64,000 nucleotides of DNA from Bradyrhizobium sp. CB82 (GTDB lineage: Bacteria > Pseudomonadota > Alphaproteobacteria > Rhizobiales > Xanthobacteraceae). How positions within the stretch are numbered: the stretch's first letter is position 1; the number at the start of each line of letters is the position of its first letter. Location of the stretch: assembly GCF_029714405.1 (NCBI RefSeq), contig NZ_CP121650.1, positions 682,001 through 746,000 on the forward strand, read 5' to 3'. A program made the translations under genes and the position numbers. This document shows positions 34,050 through 40,803 of the stretch, piece after piece. Under the pieces are notes generated by a model. The model searched no databases. It was given only the letters and a program-made list of their open reading frames with translations, and was not told the DNA's origin.

Positions 34050-34457
34050 TCAGGCGTGGGCGGCCACCCTGGAATGCGCGTCGACCTGGCAGGCCCCCTC
34101 CATATCGGGCGTGGCGAATGCCCGCAATTCGCAGGTGCCTTCCCAGCCTGGCATGTGATCGAGGTGCAACTGCATGAACTCCCTGGCCATGGCCACGGCT
34201 TCCTGCTTGTCGCGCAGCTCGAAGATGGCGTAGCCGCCGATCACCTCCTTGGCCTCAACGAACGGGCCGTCGATGACGCTGAGCTCGCCGTCGGCGATCC
34301 GCACCCGCGCGCCGGTCGACAGCGGCATCAGCCCGCCATTGTCGATCATCCGACCGGCCTTGATCTCTCGCTCGGATATCTTCTGCATGGCCTCCATCAG
34401 CGCCGGTGTCGGGGCGGCCATCGGCTGACTGGAGGTGACGATGTACATGAAGCGCAT
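34050..34457 (-). CDS. YCII-related (DGPF) protein, partner of the ECF sigma factor
   Basis: A 135-residue cytoplasmic protein of the YCII/DGPFAETKE family, seen from VIDGPFVEAKEVIGGYAIFE at about residues 65-85 and MRFMYIVTS at the N-terminus. AAGGGAG 6 bases before ATG at 34457 decides this start over one at 34547. Genes of this family stand next to ECF42-type sigma factors across bacteria; the biochemical role is unknown, possibly a sensor or small-molecule enzyme. Same strand as, and 31 bases before, the sigma gene. Confidence 0.85.
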   Translation of the reverse strand: MRFMYIVTSSQPMAAPTPALMEAMQKISEREIKAGRMIDNGGLMPLSTGARVRIADGELSVIDGPFVEAKEVIGGYAIFELRDKQEAVAMAREFMQLHLDHMPGWEGTCELRAFATPDMEGACQVDAHSRVAAHA

Positions 34458-34560
34458 GAAAAACTCCCTTGGCGCGAGCAGCAGCCCGTTTCGGCCGCAA
34501 ACCGGCTCGCTATGAAAGTGACGATCAAGCCCAAGCCGAATCGACATCGGCCAGGAAAAT

Positions 34561-35256
34561 TTATTGCCGCAGCATGATCAGGGGATCGGCGGTATCGGGC
34601 ACGCGGCGCCATTGCGCGTTGTCGTCGGCCTCGAACTGCCAGGCTTCGCCCGCCTTCGACATCAGGATGATCTGGCCGCGCTCGAGCCGCCATTGCGTCG
34701 GGTTGAACTGCGTGATCGCCGCGTCGCATTTCGACTTGAGGAAGACCTGGAAATTGTCCGCACCGGCCTCGGTGTTGGTCAATACGAGCGTGCAGACCGG
34801 CTGGCCGTTGCCGCGCACCATGGCCCAGTCGCCGATCATCTGGTCCATCGACTTGGCCATCGAGCGGGCGGCCGCGAGATTTTGCAGGATGTAGACGCCC
34901 TCGCCCTGCCGCAAGCCCTCGAAGATGCCGGCCTCGACCTCGGTGAAATCGATCACGGATTCGCCGGTCGAATTCTGCAGCCGCACGATGTCGAGGCCCT
35001 TGACGCTCCAGGCCGTGATCTCCTTGGTGAAGGGCAGCGCCGTCTTGCAGGCCGGCTCCAGCTCGAGCTTGGAGGCCTGGCCGGCCGCGTCGCCCTTCAG
35101 CGTCACCACACAGGTCTTGCTGCGCTCGGTGGTGGACAGCTCCCACTGCCCGATCATGTCCTTCTTCAGGGTCGTCGCATCCTGCGCCTGCGCAGGCGTT
35201 GCCGCGGCGACGAGCGCCGCGACGGTTGCCCAAGCACCGACCCGAAGATGTGTCAT
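34561..35256 (-). CDS. secreted protein with two AprI/Inh-type inhibitor domains
   Basis: A 231-residue exported protein with signal peptide ending TPAQAQ at about residue 25. Two similar domains follow: MIGQWELSTTERSKTCVVTL at about 34, and MIGDWAMVRGNGQPVCTLVL at about 140, each with a two-cysteine pattern and a beta-barrel-like sequence. This is the AprI/Inh family that inhibits alkaline metalloproteases in the periplasm. The tandem duplication is unusual; classical Inh proteins have one domain. Its ATG overlaps the stop of the dehydrogenase gene (ATGA), so it is the last gene of an ABC-type operon with which it has no obvious functional link. Confidence 0.75.
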   Translation of the reverse strand: MTHLRVGAWATVAALVAAATPAQAQDATTLKKDMIGQWELSTTERSKTCVVTLKGDAAGQASKLELEPACKTALPFTKEITAWSVKGLDIVRLQNSTGESVIDFTEVEAGIFEGLRQGEGVYILQNLAAARSMAKSMDQMIGDWAMVRGNGQPVCTLVLTNTEAGADNFQVFLKSKCDAAITQFNPTQWRLERGQIILMSKAGEAWQFEADDNAQWRRVPDTADPLIMLRQ

Positions 35257-36245
35257 CCGCGACTCTTCACCGGGGTTTCCGCGACCGGCGTGATCGGCGG
35301 CTTGCCGGCAAACCAGGTCTTGAGGTTGTCGACGACGAGCTGGTCCATCGCGTTCCGCGTTACCACGGATGCAGAACCGATATGTGGCAGCAGGACGACA
35401 TTTTGCATGGTCTTGAGCTCGTCCGGCACGTTCGGCTCGGCGGCGAACACGTCGAGACCGGCGGCGAGGATGGTGCCGGATTTCAGCGCCTGAACCAGTG
35501 CAGGCTCGTCGACGACGGAGCCGCGCGCCACGTTGACCAGCACGCCGCGGGGGCCGAGCGCCTTCAAGACCTCCGCATTGATCATCTTGTTGGTGCTGGC
35601 GCCGCCGGGGACGATGACCATCAGCGTGTCCACCGCCTTCGCCATCTCGATCAGGTCGGGATAGTGCTGGTAGGAGACGTCCTTGGACGGATTGCGCGAA
35701 TGGTAGACCACCGGCACCAGCGAGGCATCGAGCCGGCGCGCGATCGCCTGACCGATCCGGCCCATGCCGACGATGCCGACCTTGCGGTCGCGCAGCGAGC
35801 CGACGCTCAGGGGGTAGTTCTGGGTTTGCCACAGGCCGGAGCGGACATAGCGGTCGGCCTTGATGAATTCGCGCAGCGTGGCGAGCAGAAGGCCCATCGC
35901 GACGTCGGCGACCTCTTCCGTCAGCACGTCAGGCGTGTTGGTGACGACGATGTTGTGCTCGCTTGCATATTTGGCATCGATGTGGTCGTAGCCGACGCCG
36001 AAGCCCGCCACGATCTCGAGCTTCGGGAATTGCGACAACGAATCCTTGTCGGCCCGCACGGTGTGATAGGTCACGGCCACGCCGCGGATTTTTTCGCGGA
36101 CCGCAGGCGTCAGGCGCTCGAGGTCGGCCCGCGTCTCCGCCTTGTGCACGATGAAATGGTCGGAGAAACCATTTTCGAGAATCGGCCGCACCGGCCCATA
36201 GATCAGAAGATCGATCTTCCCGGACGAAATCGGAGCGGCCGTCAT
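35253..36245 (-). CDS. D-2-hydroxyacid dehydrogenase (NAD(P)-dependent)
   Basis: A 330-residue cytoplasmic oxidoreductase of the D-isomer-specific family (glyoxylate/hydroxypyruvate reductase type). The Rossmann motif is KVGIVGMGRIGQAIARRL at about residue 155. Catalytic Arg lies in NVARGSVVDE at about 240, the Glu in AEPNVP near 270 and the His in LLPHIGSAS at about 290. It converts 2-oxoacids to D-2-hydroxyacids or the reverse. The gene overlaps the upstream ABC permease stop by one base and the downstream inhibitor-domain gene by four, so it is translated with the transporter and may process the imported compound. Confidence 0.88.
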   Translation of the reverse strand: MTAAPISSGKIDLLIYGPVRPILENGFSDHFIVHKAETRADLERLTPAVREKIRGVAVTYHTVRADKDSLSQFPKLEIVAGFGVGYDHIDAKYASEHNIVVTNTPDVLTEEVADVAMGLLLATLREFIKADRYVRSGLWQTQNYPLSVGSLRDRKVGIVGMGRIGQAIARRLDASLVPVVYHSRNPSKDVSYQHYPDLIEMAKAVDTLMVIVPGGASTNKMINAEVLKALGPRGVLVNVARGSVVDEPALVQALKSGTILAAGLDVFAAEPNVPDELKTMQNVVLLPHIGSASVVTRNAMDQLVVDNLKTWFAGKPPITPVAETPVKSRG

Positions 36246-37066
36246 CAGTTTTCCTTTCCAAGGGCGCTTTCATGCCAGCGCCGTAAAACGAAGTGCGAAA
36301 CTAGCGCCAGCACCCCATAGATGACAATCCCGGCAAGCGACAGCAAAAGCAGCGCCGCGAACATGCGAGGTATGTTGAGACGATAGCCGGATTCGGCGAT
36401 CCGGTAGGCAAGGCCCGATCCAGCGCCGGCCGTCCCCGCTGCGATCTCGGCGACCACGGCGCCGATCAGCGACAGGCCGCCGGCAATGCGCAGGCCGCCG
36501 AGAATATAGGGAAGGGCCGAGGGCAATTTGAGGAAACGAAGGGTTTGCGGCTTCGAAGCGCCATAGAGCTGGAACAGGCCGGCGAGATTGCGGTCGACCG
36601 AGTTCAACCCGAGCGTGGTGTTGGAGAGGACCGGGAAGAACGCCACGATGAAGGCGCAAACCACGACGGCGGTTTCCTGGTCGAGATAGATCAGGAGCAG
36701 CGGCGCGATCGCGATCACCGGCGTCACCTGGAGGATGACGGCATAGGGGAACAGCGAATATTCCACCCATTTCGACTGATTGAACAGCAGCGCCAGCGCG
36801 ATGCCGCCGAGGCTGGCTGCGATAAAACCTTCGAGCGTGGTGAGCAATGTGGTGGCCAGGGATTGCGACAGCAGCCCCCAGTCCTTGACGAGCGTCAGGA
36901 ACACGACTGAGGGCGCCGGCAGCACGTAAGGCGGAATCTGCTTGATGCGGACCACGAGTTCCCAGGCGATGAGACCTGCCGCGAAGACGACGAGGGGAAG
37001 CGCGAAACGCGCGGCGCGCAAGGCGCGGTTCTCGGGCTTTGCCGCGGCGAGGGGCTCTGCGCTCAT
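36245..37066 (-). CDS. ABC importer permease, NitT/TauT type
   Basis: A 273-residue inner-membrane permease of the SsuC/TauC/ThiX class. About six hydrophobic helices are present, beginning FALPLVVFAAGLIAWELVVR. The EAA-type loop lies in GLFQLYGASKPQTLRFLKLP at about residue 160. The ATG overlaps the ATPase stop (ATGA), and the stop overlaps the dehydrogenase start. With the ATPase and the upstream binding protein it forms an importer of a small anion or organic precursor. Confidence 0.88.
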   Translation of the reverse strand: MSAEPLAAAKPENRALRAARFALPLVVFAAGLIAWELVVRIKQIPPYVLPAPSVVFLTLVKDWGLLSQSLATTLLTTLEGFIAASLGGIALALLFNQSKWVEYSLFPYAVILQVTPVIAIAPLLLIYLDQETAVVVCAFIVAFFPVLSNTTLGLNSVDRNLAGLFQLYGASKPQTLRFLKLPSALPYILGGLRIAGGLSLIGAVVAEIAAGTAGAGSGLAYRIAESGYRLNIPRMFAALLLLSLAGIVIYGVLALVSHFVLRRWHESALGKEN

Positions 37067-37878
37067 AGCACCGACTGTCCCGAATAGGACGGCGCGAGCG
37101 CGCTCGAGACCTTGCGGCAATAATCGGCATAGCCGGCGGAGGTGCGAAACTCTTCCCCGCGCGGCTCGACGGTCTCGATACGGATGTCGGCGCCGATCCT
37201 GCCCGGCCGCGCCGTCATCACCACGACGCGCTGGGAAAGATAGACGGATTCGAACACCGAATGGGTGACGAAGATGACGGTCTTGCGCAAGCGCCGCCAC
37301 AGCGCGAGCAGATCGTTGTTGAGGCGAAAGCGCGTGATCTCGTCGAGCGCCGCAAACGGCTCGTCCATCAAGAGGATATCGGGATCGGTGACGAGCGCCC
37401 GTGCCAACGAGACCCGCATCTTCATGCCGCCGGAGAGCTCGCGCGGAAGGGCTCGGGCGAAATCGGCAAGACCCACGCTGGCAAGAGCCTCATCCACGCG
37501 CGCGTTCGCCTCGGCCCTGGCGAGGCCTGCAAGCTTCAGCGGCAGCCGCACGTTCTCGCGCACGCTGGTCCAGGGCATCAGCGTCGGTTCCTGGAACACG
37601 AAACCGATGGCATGCCCGGGCCGCGCCATACCCTCGTGGCGCGAGACCCGCACCGTTCCCGTGCTCGGCGGGCTCAAGCCCGCTATCAGCCGCAGCGCCG
37701 TCGACTTGCCGCAGCCCGACGGGCCGAGCAGTGAGATAAACTCGCCCTTGCGCACGGCAAGGTCGAACGGCCCGAGCGCCATCACGCCGTTGTCATAGAC
37801 CTTCGTCACGCCGCGCAGACTCACGGCCAGCGCGGTCAGCCCGACATCGCCCCCGGACGAAGCGGCGCGATCGATCAT
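37063..37878 (-). CDS. ABC importer ATP-binding protein, NitT/TauT type
   Basis: A 271-residue ATPase. Walker A LLGPSGCGKSTALRL at about residue 50, Q-loop FQEPTLMPW (the SsuB/TauB pattern), signature LSGGMKMRVSLARAL, Walker B ILLMDEPFAALDEIT and H-loop THSVFESVYLSQ are present. The start is taken as the ATG at 37878; an ORF extension to 37974 reads through a repeat element and is unlikely. There is no strong ribosome binding site at either position. It couples to the permease gene by a 4-base overlap. Confidence 0.87.
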   Translation of the reverse strand: MIDRAASSGGDVGLTALAVSLRGVTKVYDNGVMALGPFDLAVRKGEFISLLGPSGCGKSTALRLIAGLSPPSTGTVRVSRHEGMARPGHAIGFVFQEPTLMPWTSVRENVRLPLKLAGLARAEANARVDEALASVGLADFARALPRELSGGMKMRVSLARALVTDPDILLMDEPFAALDEITRFRLNNDLLALWRRLRKTVIFVTHSVFESVYLSQRVVVMTARPGRIGADIRIETVEPRGEEFRTSAGYADYCRKVSSALAPSYSGQSVL

Positions 37879-37917
37879 CGATGGCCAGGCGCTGTTTGAC
37901 GAAGCGAGCCGTCCACG

Positions 37918-38041
37918 TCTCCCCATCGGGGAGAGGTCGCGCCGAAGGCGCGGGTGAGGGGGATCAAGTCCCACGAGAGAGCATAACCGCTCACCCGCAT
38001 CGCATCTGACGATGCGATGCGACCTCTCCCTTCGGGAGAGG
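37918..38041. repeat. composite intergenic repeat of four hairpins
   Basis: Four perfect hairpins in 124 bases: TCTCCCC/GGGGAGA (37918-37934), CGCGCC/GGCGCG (37938-37952), GCATCGCATC/GATGCGATGC (37997-38020) and CCTCTCCC/GGGAGAGG (38023-38041). It separates the binding-protein gene from the ATPase gene of the same transport system. A related element lies at 56926-57086, sharing GGGGAGAGG, an internal hairpin and CGGGTGAGGGG. Confidence 0.65.
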
Positions 38042-38082
38042 TGAACCTCACAGCCACGCCTCGAGCCAATCTCGACATACGT

Positions 38083-39105
38083 TCACGGCTTGCTCGGACG
38101 CAGTTCGACGCCGACGCCCTTGTTGACGAAGCGCAGAGTATAGGACTTGCGATAGTCGATGTCGGAGCGCACCACACCGGCTTTCACCATCTTGTCGAAG
38201 AAAGAAGTGTAGCGCTCGTCGCTCATGGCGCCGATGCCGTTCTTCAGGGAGTCGCCAGAATCGACGATGCCGTACTCCTTCATCTTGGCGACGGAATAGG
38301 CGAGCAGCTCATCGGTCATTTCCGGGTTGAGCTTCTTGATCATGGCGTTGCCGGCGGAATTGTCGCCATAGATGTAGTTGTACCAGCCGACGATCGAGGC
38401 ATCGACGAAGCGCTGCACGAGGTCCGGCTTCTTCTCGACGATCTCGCGGCGGGTCTCGATCAGGGTGGAATAGGTGTTGAAGCCGGAATCGGCGAGCAGC
38501 AGCACGTTGGGCTTGAAGCCCGCAGCCTTCTCCACCGCAAAGGGTTCCGACGTCACATAGCCCTGCATCGCGCTCTTGGGATTGGCGATGAAGGGCTGCG
38601 GATTGAAGTTGTAGGGCCGGACGTTCTTCTCGCTGAAGCCGTATTCGGACTTCAGCCACTGGAAATAGCTGGTCATGCCCTCCTTGGAGACAAACAGCGT
38701 CAGGGGCTTCAGATCCTCGATCTTGCCGACCTTGGCATCCGGCTGCGTCAGCATCACCTGCGGATCCTTCTGGAAGATCGCGGCGATCGTCACGACGGGC
38801 ACGTTGTTGGCCACGGCGTCGAACGACATCAGCGTATTGGCGGCCATGAAGAAATCGATCTTGCCCGCGATCAGCAGCATCCGGTTGTTCTCATTGGGCC
38901 CGCCCGGCACGATGGTGACGTCGAGCCCGTAGCGCTTGTAAGTGCCGTCGGCGACCGCCTGGAAGAAGCCGCCGTGCTCGGCCTCGGCGACCCAGTTGGT
39001 GCCGAAGGAGACCTTGTCCAGGGTCTGTCCGCGCGCCGGCAGGATCGAGATGCAGGCGGCCATCAAGCCTGCCGTTAACGCTCGCCGCAGATGAAGGGGG
39101 CGCAT
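38083..39105 (-). CDS. ABC importer substrate-binding protein, NMT1/SsuA-like
   Basis: A 340-residue exported protein. The signal peptide ends LPARGQT at about residue 27. The NMT1/THI5-like fold is shown by VSFGTNWVAEAEHGGFFQAV, YGLDVTIVPGGPNENN, KIDFFMAANTLMSFDAVAN and YGFSEKNVRPYNFNPQPF. Relatives bind sulfonates, nitrate or pyrimidine and thiamine precursors. ATG at 39105 has GGAG upstream. It is separated from the ATPase gene by a repeat element but on the same strand, and is divergent from a creatininase-family gene. Confidence 0.86.
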   Translation of the reverse strand: MRPLHLRRALTAGLMAACISILPARGQTLDKVSFGTNWVAEAEHGGFFQAVADGTYKRYGLDVTIVPGGPNENNRMLLIAGKIDFFMAANTLMSFDAVANNVPVVTIAAIFQKDPQVMLTQPDAKVGKIEDLKPLTLFVSKEGMTSYFQWLKSEYGFSEKNVRPYNFNPQPFIANPKSAMQGYVTSEPFAVEKAAGFKPNVLLLADSGFNTYSTLIETRREIVEKKPDLVQRFVDASIVGWYNYIYGDNSAGNAMIKKLNPEMTDELLAYSVAKMKEYGIVDSGDSLKNGIGAMSDERYTSFFDKMVKAGVVRSDIDYRKSYTLRFVNKGVGVELRPSKP

Positions 39106-39228
39106 GATTGGACTCCGTCGATCGTTCTGGACCATGATAAAACACAAGAATTTCGGGGACGCGGCCGGCCGGGCCACGTCCCCTCGAGACCGCCAAACTA
39201 CGTTACAAATTCGCGCAAAGAAACCACG

Positions 39229-40035
39229 ATGAGACCTTCCCGCGACTGGAGCGATATAAGCTGGAGCGACGTGGCGCCCAAGGAACCGGCGCGATGGATC
39301 GCGGTCTTGCCGCTGGCGGCGACCGAGCAGCATGGGCCGCATCTGCCGCTCGCGACGGATGTGCTGATCGCCGAGGCGTATCTTGCGCGGGTGCGCGAGC
39401 TCGCGCCCGAAAACCTTCCCGTCACGTTTCTAGGGGTTGAGCGAATTGGAATCTCCACCGAGCATATCGACTATCCGGGCACGCAGACGCTGCCGACCGA
39501 GGTAGCGCTGAAGAGGTGGACCGCGATCGGCGAGGAGGTCGCGCGCGCGGGCCTGCGAAAACTCGTCATCGTCACCAGCCATGGCGGCAACAGCGCGGCG
39601 ATGATGCTGGTGGCGCAGGATCTGCGCGCACATCATAAGCTGTTCGTGGTGACGACGTCGTGGTCGCGGCTCTCTGGCGCGGAGCAATTGTTTCCCGCCG
39701 ACGAAGTGCGCCACGGCATCCATGGCGGCGCGGTCGAGACCTCGATCATGCTGGCGCGCTATCCGTCAGAGGTGCGCAACGATGCGATCGCGGATTTTGC
39801 CTCGAGCAGCATCGCGATGGAGCAGCAATATCGCTGGCTGTCGACGCAGCGGCCCGCACCGTTCGCCTGGCAGGCGCAGGATCTGCATCTGAGCGGCGCC
39901 GTCGGCAACGCGACACTGGCCTCTGCCGAGAAAGGCGAGCAGCTCGTCGACCGGGGTGCGCGGGTCTTCTGCGAGCTGCTGGCCGAGGTCGATAACTTCG
40001 ACGTGAGAAGGCTCGCCTCAGGTCCCCTCGCCTAG
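39229..40035 (+). CDS. creatininase family amidohydrolase
   Basis: A 268-residue cytoplasmic metal-dependent hydrolase of the creatininase/FAPy-deformylase superfamily, acting on cyclic or linear amides. Metal ligands are visible in EQHGPHLPLATD at about residue 33, TSHGGNSAAM at about 118 and GIHGGAVETSIML at about 163. An in-frame ATG at 39091 is rejected in favour of 39229, which begins the conserved SWSDVAPKE region. It is divergent from the NMT1-type binding protein, so it may hydrolyse the compound imported by that system. The substrate is unknown. Confidence 0.87.
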   Translation: MRPSRDWSDISWSDVAPKEPARWIAVLPLAATEQHGPHLPLATDVLIAEAYLARVRELAPENLPVTFLGVERIGISTEHIDYPGTQTLPTEVALKRWTAIGEEVARAGLRKLVIVTSHGGNSAAMMLVAQDLRAHHKLFVVTTSWSRLSGAEQLFPADEVRHGIHGGAVETSIMLARYPSEVRNDAIADFASSSIAMEQQYRWLSTQRPAPFAWQAQDLHLSGAVGNATLASAEKGEQLVDRGARVFCELLAEVDNFDVRRLASGPLA

Positions 40036-40174
40036 CCCATATCTCTTTGAAATTCCTGCACGATCGACCAGATTTCGGGGGCAGCTTGGCGCGCTTCGAA
40101 CCCGAACGCACAAGCCTCCGTCCAACTGGACACGCGGGCCACAACGGACCGCCTCACCCCGGATGGAGTTTGAA

Positions 40175-40438
40175 ATGTCGATCAAGACCAAGCTTGCCGC
40201 TGTCGCTCTTGCGGCCCTGACCGTTACCGCCAGCGTTGCGTCCACCACCTCGACCGCCCAGGCCAAGCCGCTCGGCTGGGGCTGGGGCGTCGGCGCCGGC
40301 ATCGCCACCGCCGCTATCGTCGGCACTGCGATCGCCGCCAGCAATGACCCCTATTACTACGGCTATCACCGCTGCGGCTGGGTCGCCCAGTATGACGCCT
40401 TCGGCCACTACCTCGGCCGCGTCCGCACTTGCTACTGA
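40175..40438 (+). CDS. small secreted glycine-rich protein
   Basis: An 87-residue exported protein. Signal peptide through TSTAQAKP at about residue 30, then a Gly/Ala-rich hydrophobic stretch (GWGWGVGAGIATAAIVGTAI) and an aromatic C-terminus with two cysteines (YYYGYHRCGWVAQYDAFGHY). The start at 40175 is preceded by GGAG; an ATG at 40163 is also in frame. Similar small proteins are common in Bradyrhizobium, without known role. Two hairpins follow, one a clear terminator. Confidence 0.75.
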   Translation: MSIKTKLAAVALAALTVTASVASTTSTAQAKPLGWGWGVGAGIATAAIVGTAIAASNDPYYYGYHRCGWVAQYDAFGHYLGRVRTCY

Positions 40439-40480
40439 TCTTACGTATTTGAGGCCCTATCCCTGAGTGGATCCTGCGTC

Positions 40481-40510
40481 CGACACGGGCGCCTCATCCA
40501 CCCCGTGTCG
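40481..40510 (+). terminator. hairpin downstream of the small secreted protein
   Basis: Perfect 9-bp stem CGACACGGG and its complement, with a 12-base loop. No T run follows; the stronger terminator is eight bases downstream. Confidence 0.45.
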
Positions 40511-40517
40511 TGCCCCC

Positions 40518-40557
40518 GACCCGCCCGGCTGTCCCCCCGGGCGGGTCATCCTTTTTT
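40518..40557 (+). terminator. Rho-independent terminator
   Basis: Perfect 11-bp stem GACCCGCCCGG with an 8-base loop and its exact complement, then ATCC and six T residues. This is a canonical intrinsic terminator ending the transcript of the small secreted protein gene. Confidence 0.85.
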
Positions 40558-40622
40558 GGCGCCGGCGTTTTGTTGCAGTCCCGTCACACAAGGATGCGAA
40601 CCATCCTCTGCGACATTCTGCA

Positions 40623-40666
40623 CTTGTTGCTATTGAGAATTATTCGCAATAAGGTTTGCAACAAGC
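40623..40666. promoter_or_regulatory. nested dyad with Fur-like core upstream of the porin/ABC locus
   Basis: Outer arms CTTGTTGC and GCAACAAG are exact complements. Between them ATTGAGAAT-T-ATTCGCAAT (40632-40650) forms a 19-base dyad with one mismatch. Its centre TGAGAAT-T-ATTCGCA resembles the 7-1-7 Fur-family pattern TGATAAT-N-ATTATCA at most positions. It lies about 140 bases upstream of the porin start. A Fur, Mur or Zur-type repressor is plausible but is inference. Confidence 0.4.
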
Positions 40667-40803
40667 GCAGGGACTTGGGAAGAAATCACCTCCAACCGGG
40701 ATCATCTGGTCCGATCGGGTGGGATACCCAGACCTGATGACAGGATGGCCGCGAATCGGCAGGGATAGCGCGGCGGGGCAATTCGCGTTTGGGGGCGTGC
40801 GTT

